A DNA stretch of 11,532 nucleotides from an uncultured Lachnospiraceae bacterium (GTDB lineage: Bacteria; Bacillota; Clostridia; Lachnospirales; Lachnospiraceae). The stretch spans positions 1-11,532 of the forward strand of contig CAMWSA010000084.1 in NCBI GenBank assembly GCA_947176785.1, given 5' to 3'. Shown here one piece after another: positions 1 to 7,061 of this stretch. The translations under genes and the position numbers were made by a program. Position 1 is the stretch's first letter. Each line of letters begins with the position of its first letter. The notes below the pieces were generated by a model. That model was not told the DNA's origin, did no database searches, and was given only the letters and a program-made list of their open reading frames with translations.

Positions 1-105
1 TTGCTGCCAAAGTCAACAGGTTTTTTCAATTTAATTACAAAAGGACCGCCCGCCCTTACACTCAGCAAAGCGAGAAATATTTATATTATGTCCTTGAATA
101 CAAGA

Positions 106-135
106 TTGACAAGCATTTAGAATGTTTTATATAAT
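106..135 (+). promoter_or_regulatory. Probable sigma-A promoter for the truncated lipoprotein gene
   Basis: A perfect -35 box TTGACA (106-111) is separated by 18 bases from a perfect -10 box TATAAT (130-135). Transcription would start near 142, leaving a 5' leader of about 115 bases before the lipoprotein ATG at 259. I see no riboswitch or attenuator in that leader. Both boxes match the housekeeping consensus and sit in AT-rich DNA. Positions 1-105 show no gene. Confidence 0.7.
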
Positions 136-258
136 AATGTTAAAACAAATAAGGCACAAACCGGATTTTAAATATATCACTATAAATGCAGGGGTTTGCG
201 GAAGCGGACAGAAATGGTTTTTAACAGGGTCAGGGCGAGTGGGAAGGAAGGGAAGCGT

Positions 259-549
259 ATGAGGAAGAAAGCCGTATCAATATTTTTTTCGTCGATAGTG
301 GTGTGTTGTGCATTAATGGGCTGTGGACAAGATGAAAATATGCAACAGGTATCCGGGGATTATTCAGAAGAAGCAGAAGGACGAACCGGGAATGAGTCCG
401 GCGATATTACACTGTCTATCTGGTCTGGCGAACAGGATGAAGAACTCATGGCTGCTTTGGCAGATCGTTTTATCAGGGAACATGCGGATGAGGCAAATAT
501 TACAATCGAGTGGTCGCCTATGTCAGAGGGGGAATGCAGGGAACAATGA
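259..549 (+). pseudogene. 5' fragment of an ABC-transporter solute-binding lipoprotein (sugar type)
   Basis: The 96-residue reading frame begins at ATG 259 after a purine-rich ribosome binding site (GGAAGGGAAG). It opens with a lipoprotein signal peptide: basic MRKK, a hydrophobic stretch, then lipobox L19-M20-G21-C22. After an acidic linker comes ITLSIWSGEQDEELMAALAD, which resembles the first strand and helix of extracellular solute-binding proteins (MalE/family 1 type). These proteins are normally about 400 residues and bind sugars outside the membrane for an ABC importer. The frame stops at TGA 547-549, and the following DNA codes for a chemotaxis receptor in another frame, so only about the first quarter of the gene remains. 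No permease or ATPase genes are nearby. The fragment could still be made as a short lipoprotein, but it cannot form a binding cleft. Confidence 0.75.
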
Positions 550-2161
550 GGCGCGGGAGATATCGGATGTCTATCTGGAAGGAATCACGCAGTTAAGCGA
601 TATTGAGGGCATTATGAAAGATATGCACACGCTGGCGCTGTCCCACATCGTGGCCACGGATTCCGATACAATGATTTCATTGGTGGATGCCGTGCGTGAA
701 AAAGGAAGCGATCTGGAAGATGCCTTGGAGTGCTATAAACCATATCTGCAGGATAATGAGGAAGAGGTTTACAACGAAATCCTGACACAATACGGTATTG
801 CAAGGGATGCTATTTCGACCATGATGGCCCTCAGTGCGGATACGCAGAATGTGGCGGCGTTCGAAATTGCCAACACTACCTTAAAGAACAGCACAGATGC
901 CATGAACAGAGGTATCGGCACTCTGGTGGATCACGCAAAGCAGGCTTCTGATGAGGCAAGAGATATATTGTCCGATACATATAGCAGATCCTTTGTCACA
1001 AACTCAGGCATTGGAGCCGTTGGACTGGCCATGCTGGTTCTGGCGCTGGTAATTATTCAATGGAGAGTACTGTCTCCGATTGCCAAGACGGAAAAATCCC
1101 TTGCCGGTATCATGGAGGATATCAATAGACGCCAGGGTGATCTGACCAGGCGTGTTGCATTATACAGCCATGACGAGATCGGTTCCCTGGGTGCCGGTAT
1201 CAATGCCTTTATTGAAAAATTGCAGAACATATTAAAGATGGTTACAGACACATCGGTGCAGATGAACGAAATTGCCGGGGAAGTGACTGTCAGTCTGGAG
1301 AAATCCAATACCAATGTGACGGAGCTTTCCGCAGTGACACAGGAATTGTCTGCGACCATGTCCGAGGTGGGCCGGAATGCCAATATCATTAATGAGAGCG
1401 CGGTATCCGTCAGCGGCGAGGTCAGCGATATGGCTGTCAAGACCAATGAGATCAGCGACTATTCCAAAGAGATGAAACGGCATGCGGACCGGATTGAGAC
1501 ATCCGCCCGGGAGACCATGGAAAATACAAGCTCCAAGGTGAAGGAGATCCTGGCGGTACTGAATCAGGCGATTGAGGAAAGCGAGAGCGTAAATCAGGTC
1601 AATGCCCTGACACAGGATATCCTGAACATTGCGAACCAGACCAATTTGTTAGCCTTGAATGCATCTATTGAGGCGGCAAGGGCAGGGGAAGCCGGCAGGG
1701 GATTCGCAGTAGTAGCCACCGAAATCAGTCATCTGGCGGAGGAAAGTCATACGACAGCCAACCATATACGCCAGATTAACGGCCTTGTGGTGGAAGCGGT
1801 ACACAATCTTGCGGATCACGCAAACGGGATGGTTACTTATATGAATGAGGCTATCCTTCCCGAGTTTGAAAGTTTTGTGGAAGCAGGCGGCGAATATAGA
1901 AATAACGCAACCTACATTGAGAGTCTTATGGTAGAGTTCGCGGAGAAAACCAATAAACTGAATGAATCCATGATAGAGATTGCAGGCTCCATTGATACCA
2001 TCAGCAGCGCCATTGATGAGGGCGTCAACGGTGTGACCGGCACGGCGGAAAGTATGCAATCTCTGGCTGTGGAAGTGGATGAAGTATCCAAAAAGATGGA
2101 CGAGAACCGACAAATTGCAGGTACGCTTAAGAAAGAGACAGAGATTTTTGTAAAGCTCTAA
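542..2161 (+). pseudogene. Methyl-accepting chemotaxis protein, 5'-truncated
   Basis: From about position 542 the frame encodes a chemoreceptor missing its start, its first transmembrane helix and the beginning of its ligand-binding domain. What remains, in order: a four-helix-bundle type sensor region (542-1000, with SHIVATDSDTM); the second transmembrane helix (about 1001-1069, GIGAVGLAMLVLALVII); a HAMP linker (to about 1225); and the long cytoplasmic coiled coil. The kinase-control hairpin tip is well kept at about 1634-1717 (NQTNLLALNASIEAARAGEA, then GRGFAVV). An intact receptor would bind CheA/CheW at this tip. The frame upstream to 323 is open, but it is only the off-frame translation of the lipoprotein fragment. 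The first plausible internal start is ATG 614, with GAGGG four bases upstream. A product from there would have a single membrane helix and no normal signal sequence. The remaining frame is uninterrupted to TAA 2161, so the break may be recent. No terminator is obvious after it. Confidence 0.8.
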
Positions 2162-2205
2162 ATTTTTTGAGGATGTGTAAAAAGCATTTGCAGGAGGCAG
2201 ATATC

Positions 2206-2685
2206 ATGAAAGAGAAATTGCTGACTTATCTAAAAAAGCAGGGCTGGAAAGTGGAGATAAATCAGGAAAATAACAATGTACTGCCCGATGAGATCATTAA
2301 GAGGTATAAAAACATCACTCCTGGGTGGTATGAATTTATAAAGGGATTAAATGTTCTTATGAGCGGAGATGAAACGATCTGGTTTTTATGTTGTAAGGAC
2401 TTTTATGAACAGGATGAAAACGTCTTTCAATGGAATGAATGGGAGAGAATCTCTCTGGAAAGCGCGGAAGATGATGCGGAATGGGGAAAAGCAATCACCG
2501 CATTTTGGGACAGCTATTTTCCAATCGTGCTGTCTGTGAAAGACGGCTATTCCTATTATGCCATATCCATGGGAGACGGTGCCATTGTATATGGAAGCGA
2601 GCCGGAATTTGAAGAATGCAGGAAAATTGCGGACTCTTTTGATGATTTTCTGAAAATGATTATCAACGGCAGAATATTGCGGTAA
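2206..2685 (+). CDS. SMI1/KNR4 (SUKH) family protein, possible orphan immunity protein
   Basis: ATG 2206 is chosen because AGGAGG (2192-2197) lies eight bases upstream. The frame is open back to 2167 without a better site. The 159-residue soluble protein has the SUKH pattern: an N-terminal helix and a region with GWYEFIKGLNVLMSG (40-54), then strands around WFLCCKDFYE. The C-terminal half includes FPIVLSVKDGYSYYAIS (105-121) and GAIVYGSEPEFEE (125-137), followed by a final amphipathic helix (about 139-152). In bacteria, SUKH proteins are mostly immunity proteins that neutralise polymorphic toxins, or helper proteins of unknown role. No toxin gene lies beside it here, so the immunity role is inference only. 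It starts 44 bases after the MCP remnant, has no promoter I can defend, and may be read from upstream. Confidence 0.7.
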   Translation: MKEKLLTYLKKQGWKVEINQENNNVLPDEIIKRYKNITPGWYEFIKGLNVLMSGDETIWFLCCKDFYEQDENVFQWNEWERISLESAEDDAEWGKAITAFWDSYFPIVLSVKDGYSYYAISMGDGAIVYGSEPEFEECRKIADSFDDFLKMIINGRILR

Positions 2686-2703
2686 GGGGTCGTTGCAACA
2701 AAA

Positions 2704-2732
2704 ATAACCCCAATATGTCGGCCAGGGGTTAT
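2704..2732. promoter_or_regulatory. Inverted repeat before the ArsR-family gene: operator or hairpin
   Basis: A perfect 8-bp inverted repeat, ATAACCCC (2704-2711) and GGGGTTAT (2725-2732), has a 13-base spacer. It lies between the SUKH stop and the ArsR-family gene. It could be the operator of the ArsR-type repressor, which often autoregulate through dyads near their promoter. As RNA it could instead be a hairpin hiding the AGGGG Shine-Dalgarno-like sequence at 2724-2728. A second, weaker pairing, GGGGT (2686-2690) with ACCCC (2707-2711), would compete with it. No U-run follows, so it is unlikely to be an intrinsic terminator. Confidence 0.4.
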
Positions 2733-2755
2733 ATTTGGAAAGGATGTTTAATCGG

Positions 2756-3124
2756 ATGGAAAAATTTGTGCTGCCCCACCATCACGGCGAGGGGCAAACA
2801 GAAGAATATTTGCAAAAGCAGCTTGACAGGCCGGAAACATTCCAGAATGTGGCCGAGACATTCCGCTTGTTGGATGACACCAGCAGAGTGCGCATTTTCT
2901 GGCTGCTGTGTCACTGCGAAGAATGTGTGATTAATATATCTGCCATGGTAGACATGTCCAGTCCCGCCGTTTCCCATCACCTGCGGCAGCTCAAGGCAGG
3001 CGGGCTGATCGTCAGCCGCCGGGAGGGAAAGGAGGTCTATTACAGAGCGGCGGACACGGAGGAGAGCAGGCTGCTTCATCAGACAATCGAACAGATCATG
3101 GAGATCTCATGTCCTGCCAGGTAG
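2756..3124 (+). CDS. ArsR/SmtB-family winged-helix transcriptional regulator
   Basis: This 122-residue DNA-binding protein has the compact winged-helix fold of metal- or stress-sensing repressors. The N-terminus is His-rich (MEKFVLPHHHGEG). The core begins at ETFRLLDDTSRVRIFWLL. The recognition-helix region is MSSPAVSHHLRQLKAGGLI and the wing is SRREGKEVYYRA. Cysteines cluster at CHCEEC, where CadC/SmtB relatives carry their ELCVCDL metal motif, and another cysteine lies in the C-terminal helix (EISCPAR). This makes a soft-metal or thiol ligand plausible but unproven. Start choice is uncertain: ATG 2756 gives the natural N-terminus, while TTG 2735 (AGGGG six bases upstream) and ATG 2744 are in-frame alternatives. 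No metal transporter is adjacent, so the target is unknown. The nearest downstream gene is the STAND NTPase, 104 bases away. Confidence 0.85.
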   Translation: MEKFVLPHHHGEGQTEEYLQKQLDRPETFQNVAETFRLLDDTSRVRIFWLLCHCEECVINISAMVDMSSPAVSHHLRQLKAGGLIVSRREGKEVYYRAADTEESRLLHQTIEQIMEISCPAR

Positions 3125-3228
3125 TCAGTTTCCAATTCATCTCCGTCTAAGGGCGGAATAAAATATCACAGGAGGCCGTCCGGCAGAGAGACTTTGCACG
3201 ACTGCCAGGATTGGGGAGCAGAGAAAGC

Positions 3229-5310
3229 ATGGCAAATGAGAAATTCGATTATGAGAGAGAATTATTGCGATGGGAAGAGTACATGCTGAAATTAAGGAAG
3301 AAATACTGTAGTACTCCAGCCGGGTTTAAAAATTCCAAAGTCGAAGCGGCGGCTGTCAGGACATATGAAGAATCCTGCGCACGTTTCAGGAAAAGTCGAA
3401 GCCATCAGATTGCACGAAATTATACACCGGTGGAAGAGCCTTTTGCAGGCAGGGAAACCTATTTAACGCTTATGAGGCAGATGCTGGACAGCCATAGCGG
3501 TCCTGTTATTCTGTATGGAATAGGCGGAGTTGGAAAAAGCGCCCTTGCCAGAGAATATATCCGGCGCAATAAGAACTGCTATGATTGTGTTCTTGTTTTG
3601 ACTTACCGTCATAGCCTACAGGATGTAATATGTGATGACGGCCAGGTTCCCATTACCAACATGCGATATTCCTGCGATACTTATAAAAGCAAAATCAGCT
3701 ATTTCCGTGAAAAGCTTCGTGTCTTAAAAGAGATTGCCGAAACCGGGAGAATCTTGCTTCTGTTTGATGACTTAAACGCGGAAAAAGACAAAAACCTACA
3801 TGCCGTTTTTTCCCTTCCCTGTGATATTTTGGTAACGACGCGCATCAATCCCGATCTGTGGGGACAGAAAGAAAACAGGCAGATCCATGTGATGGGGCTG
3901 AGAGATAAATCGGAAAAGGAAGATTTTTTTCGCATTTTTGCTTCAGGGAACAAAAGTTTGAATGTGGAACAGAAAAATTTGCTGCTTTCCTGTTGTGAGG
4001 AAACGGACTGGCATCCTTTGGACATGATTTTCAGAATCAGGGAAATGTTTGAATTGCCTTCGGTATATCCATCGGAGAAGAAGTATTTTCTGGCGGATAT
4101 ATTTCGAAGATTTTCATTAAGTCAGAAGGAAAAACAGATTATAAGAGAACTCTGTATCATGCCCGTGCAGGGGATTCCCATCTCTCTGTACATACAACTG
4201 TCCGGTGCTTCCAGGGAACACATCAACCGTCTGACGGAATATCTTTTGATACAAAAGGTCTGGACGAGTGAGGGTGAGGAGGAAATGCTGTCCATGCATC
4301 CCCTTATAGCCGAAGCTGCCTTAAAAATATTTTTGCCAGATTCAAAGAATTGCCAGAAGCTTCTTTGGGGAATGTACGACTGTATTTATGACGCATGGTT
4401 GAAAACCTATACTGAAAATCAGCGTGTAGAACCTTATGTACTGGCACTGCTCACGGCGTTTTCACGTCCCAGGGGGTGGTTGATGAAACCTCTGGAGGCG
4501 ATGGTAACTTTTTTGTGGATACAGGGTTATAGCAAGGAAGCGCGGGCCTATGTGCTAAAACTCATGGACAGTGTGGAAAAGCGCTACGGTGAAAAGCACC
4601 AGAATACAGGGGAGATGGCACTGCGGGTGGCTGCGGTCTTTTTCAACACCATGGACTATGAAAGGGCTAATTACTGGTATTTTAAGGGGTATGAAATTTT
4701 AAGAGTATGCAGGCGTGAAAATATTGCCTATTATCATATTTTCTCCCGTGCTTGTGAGAAGCTTGCACAGGTATACAGTTCAGGCGGACTTTACAAAAAT
4801 GCGCTTATGTTCTTTGACATGGCCTATGAGAATGAGGTACTTTTTGAAGAGGCAAGCGGAGGAAGAGCATATTATGCCGAGCATGATTCTGCAATTTGCA
4901 AGGCATATTGCCAGCTTGGAAAGGTCAGGGTACTGTTGGATATGGACAAGATTCAAGAGGCTGACAGGCTTTACCACCAGATCAATCTGGAGGCATCCGG
5001 CTTTTATCAGAATGACTTCCACGGACATGAAGCCCGAAGTGTACAAGTGTTGTTGATGGTGAAGAAGGGGATGTATGAGGAAGCGCTGAAATGTTGTGAC
5101 AGTCTCCTGAAAAGAACCTGTAAATATAGGGGGAACAGTTCTAAGGAGACTCTGGAAGTCAGGGAGCAGTTTGCGGATATTTGTGTGCTTCGAGGAGAAC
5201 TGGCGAATGCAGTTATGGAATATGGACAGGTTTTGGAACAGCTGATGGAAAAGTATTCCGGACAGAAAGAATGGATAAAAAGAATTTTGGGCAAAATGAA
5301 TCGCATATAG
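3229..5310 (+). CDS. STAND-class NB-ARC-like P-loop NTPase with C-terminal TPR-like repeats
   Basis: The product is 693 residues from ATG 3229, which has GGGGAG ten bases upstream; an in-frame TTG at 3211 is a weaker alternative. Visible parts, in order: a short charged helical N-terminus (1-75) with no effector domain I recognise; an NTPase core opened by EEPFAGRE; Walker A GIGGVGKS (97-104); Walker B ILLLFDD (175-181); and the NB-ARC sensor strand ILVTTR (200-205). A GLPL-like WHPL follows (261-264), then a winged-helix region ending in MHPLIAE (356-362), the counterpart of the plant MHD motif. The C-terminal half (about 430-690) is helical, with TPR-like segments such as YERANYWYFKGYEIL and MYEEALKCCDSLL. 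STAND proteins are ATP-driven molecular switches: the repeats sense a ligand, and nucleotide exchange triggers oligomerisation. They include defence sensors and transcription regulators. Lacking an obvious effector, this one may act through the gene 43 bases downstream. A weak promoter-like TAAAAT lies at 3159-3164 with only a poor -35. The ligand is unknown. Confidence 0.85.
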   Translation: MANEKFDYERELLRWEEYMLKLRKKYCSTPAGFKNSKVEAAAVRTYEESCARFRKSRSHQIARNYTPVEEPFAGRETYLTLMRQMLDSHSGPVILYGIGGVGKSALAREYIRRNKNCYDCVLVLTYRHSLQDVICDDGQVPITNMRYSCDTYKSKISYFREKLRVLKEIAETGRILLLFDDLNAEKDKNLHAVFSLPCDILVTTRINPDLWGQKENRQIHVMGLRDKSEKEDFFRIFASGNKSLNVEQKNLLLSCCEETDWHPLDMIFRIREMFELPSVYPSEKKYFLADIFRRFSLSQKEKQIIRELCIMPVQGIPISLYIQLSGASREHINRLTEYLLIQKVWTSEGEEEMLSMHPLIAEAALKIFLPDSKNCQKLLWGMYDCIYDAWLKTYTENQRVEPYVLALLTAFSRPRGWLMKPLEAMVTFLWIQGYSKEARAYVLKLMDSVEKRYGEKHQNTGEMALRVAAVFFNTMDYERANYWYFKGYEILRVCRRENIAYYHIFSRACEKLAQVYSSGGLYKNALMFFDMAYENEVLFEEASGGRAYYAEHDSAICKAYCQLGKVRVLLDMDKIQEADRLYHQINLEASGFYQNDFHGHEARSVQVLLMVKKGMYEEALKCCDSLLKRTCKYRGNSSKETLEVREQFADICVLRGELANAVMEYGQVLEQLMEKYSGQKEWIKRILGKMNRI

Positions 5311-5353
5311 AAGGGCAGAAGAGCGAAAAGTTTTAAGGTGAGGGGCACAGCAA

Positions 5354-6301
5354 GTGGGAACAAAGAACCAGCTTATACAATTTGTGCAGAATTGCAGAAA
5401 GAAGGAGACGGAAGAGAGGCCGGAAGTGAAGTGGCTGAAAGAAAAATACCAGCGGCTGTATCACATGAGTGGTCATCCCGGGAAGGCCCGTATGGATGCC
5501 GTGATTTATGAAAGAATGCACGGTTCCATGCCGGATAAAGAATCGGATATCTTAAAAATCCGATTCTGGCGAACGGGAAGGCATCTTCCTGTTAATAGGG
5601 AGCAATGTATCCGATTTGGTCAGGCACTGGAAATGTCTGATGATGAGATGAAATATCTGATACAGAATTATTATGACAGGAGCGATCATGTTTTTGAAAG
5701 TGGGAAGACAGAGGCTTGGAAAGAAGCGCTGTATATTAAAAGATCAGGCTATTTAAAGGAACTTATGGAAGAGTATATTTTGAAGCTTCCTCCCAACCGT
5801 CTGTTGGAAATGAACATTTCCCCGGTTGGCGCGGCGGCATATCTGCGGCATATATATTTTCAGGATGCCTTAAAATGTGTATCTGTATATAACGGTTTTG
5901 ACCCACGGCATTTGTTTGACCATTCTCTCAGTGTTTCCTATGAATCCGAACTGAATAGAAGCCTTAGACTGGAAGGCGAGGTGTCGAGAAAAACGATGAT
6001 CCGGCATCTGATTCTGCTGGGAATGCCTTTTATCAGCCGACGGGTTCTGGATGACGGCTTGAGGACTCTTGGTTATCTGCCTCTTACCGAGGGACACACT
6101 ATGACTAAGGGGGAATGTCTGGATGATCTGCTTCTGCTGTTTTTATCCCTGTATGAAGAAGTATGTGCCGGATGGGAACCCATGCCGTGTCTGGAATGGC
6201 TGCGCACCAACCTCCGCGTTTTGGATGAGATCCTTGTTGAGGCGGGTGCGCTGAATCTTCGCTTTATGTATTTTAAAGCGTTGAGGGAGTACTCTGAATA
6301 G
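5354..6301 (+). CDS. XRE-like helix-turn-helix protein, partner of the STAND NTPase (function unknown)
   Basis: GTG 5354 is the start: AGGGG (5341-5345) lies eight bases upstream and no ATG fits. The protein has 315 residues. Its N-terminal third, after about 25 polar residues, looks like a divergent lambda-repressor/XRE-type HTH: the stretch FWRTGRHLPVNREQCIRFGQ (71-90) followed by ALEMSDDEMKYLIQNYYDRSD (91-111) matches the pattern 'tGkr.P.re...r.a.aL.ls..e...Ll'. The rest (about 120-315) is predicted helical, with hydrophobic stretches such as DDLLLLFLSLYEEV but no clear membrane segment. I do not recognise a family for it. It lies 43 bases after the NTPase with no terminator or promoter between, so the two are very likely co-transcribed. 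Plausible roles are a DNA-binding output arm or a regulator of the NTPase; both are inference. It ends eight bases short of the convergent membrane-protein gene. Confidence 0.7.
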   Translation: MGTKNQLIQFVQNCRKKETEERPEVKWLKEKYQRLYHMSGHPGKARMDAVIYERMHGSMPDKESDILKIRFWRTGRHLPVNREQCIRFGQALEMSDDEMKYLIQNYYDRSDHVFESGKTEAWKEALYIKRSGYLKELMEEYILKLPPNRLLEMNISPVGAAAYLRHIYFQDALKCVSVYNGFDPRHLFDHSLSVSYESELNRSLRLEGEVSRKTMIRHLILLGMPFISRRVLDDGLRTLGYLPLTEGHTMTKGECLDDLLLLFLSLYEEVCAGWEPMPCLEWLRTNLRVLDEILVEAGALNLRFMYFKALREYSE

Positions 6302-6309
6302 AAAGCCTA

Positions 6310-6933
6310 TTAGTACCAGTGAAAGTTTCCGACATTGGTGACGGCAGTGGAACCGCTGATCTGAGCATTGTAGATGGTCACTCTTTGGCCTGTGTCACTC
6401 TCATAAGTTGCCGAATCCCCATTTTTACTTTGAATCTGCCAGCGGCTGTTGCTGTCATCATATATAATAACAGGCAGATTGCTGATATCAAACTGATTTC
6501 CGGAAGTATTATCCGATTCAGAACCGTTGCTCATGGGCAGATGGAAAATAATAGCAGCGGCGAGACGCCATACGAAAGCCGCTGCAAGCAGGATGGCTAT
6601 AAAAGGCAGCAGGATTCGTCGGGCGGTAGTGTTGCACCGGGTGCGCATCACATGCACCATATAAAACAGGCAGACTGCGCTTATCACGAAAGCAATTGCG
6701 GCTGCTCCAATCCAGTCGGACCCAAAGCTGGACTGACCGCTTATTACCTCAAAAATGATGCCCAGCATTAAGAACAATGATACGACTCCAACAAGGATTA
6801 TATAACATCCACCGAGACCAATGACACCGGACCATGCGCTCCGCAGCTTGTTAAAACCGAAGAATCCGATTGCGCTAATAATGAAAATGATTACCAGGAA
6901 GACTGTTCCTAAAGTAGTTACTAAAGTTTCCAT
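6310..6933 (-). CDS. Four-helix membrane protein with C-terminal ectodomain, function unknown
   Basis: A strong ribosome binding site (AGGAGG, 6941-6946 on the minus strand) lies seven bases before ATG 6933. The 207-residue protein has four hydrophobic segments, about 8-27, 36-63, 74-96 and 106-130, the third followed by a basic loop (MRTRCNTTARR). After the last helix comes a polar, Ser/Asn/Asp-rich stretch and a small globular tail with IIYDDSNSRWQIQSKNGDSA and a terminal GNFHWY. With an even number of helices, both ends should lie on the same side. The basic loop between helices 3 and 4 would be cytoplasmic if the tail is outside, although the topology is not certain. No family is recognised. 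It is a single gene, convergent with the HTH gene; its own promoter in 6950-7029 is not clear. Confidence 0.65.
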   Translation of the reverse strand: METLVTTLGTVFLVIIFIISAIGFFGFNKLRSAWSGVIGLGGCYIILVGVVSLFLMLGIIFEVISGQSSFGSDWIGAAAIAFVISAVCLFYMVHVMRTRCNTTARRILLPFIAILLAAAFVWRLAAAIIFHLPMSNGSESDNTSGNQFDISNLPVIIYDDSNSRWQIQSKNGDSATYESDTGQRVTIYNAQISGSTAVTNVGNFHWY

Positions 6934-7024
6934 GTGAAAACCTCCTTTAATTTTTGATCTAACTTAGCATAGAATTTCTGCTGCCGCAACAAGGTTTAGT
7001 TTAACATTCCTTAGATCTCTATAG

Positions 7025-7059
7025 GAAAATGGAAACAGCGGGCAAACCCGCTGTTTCCA
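7025..7059 (-). terminator. Rho-independent terminator of sbcDC
   Basis: A perfect 13-bp stem, TGGAAACAGCGGG (7030-7042) with CCCGCTGTTTCCA (7047-7059) and a four-base loop, starts two bases after the sbcC stop codon. On the minus strand it is followed by TTTT then CC. The U-run is short, but the stem is strong and GC-rich, and the position is right for ending sbcC transcription. On the plus strand there is no T-run after it. Confidence 0.8.
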
Positions 7060-7061
7060 CA

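Noticed and set aside
11..16. TTGACT on the minus strand as the -35 of a leftward promoter
   Set aside because: The matching -10 would fall outside the window, so it cannot be supported.
323..541. N-terminal extension of the chemoreceptor frame from ATG 323
   Set aside because: This stretch is the off-frame translation of the lipoprotein fragment and has no signal sequence or receptor-like features.
1057..1446. Minus-strand open frame inside the chemoreceptor
   Set aside because: It is antisense to a conserved MCP coding region and has no family resemblance.
3170..3175. AGGAGG sequence upstream of the STAND gene
   Set aside because: No start codon lies at a usable distance; the gene start at 3229 has its own GGGGAG site.
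6319..6771. A 150-codon + strand open frame
   Set aside because: It is antisense to the membrane-protein gene, which has a strong ribosome binding site and four clear hydrophobic segments.
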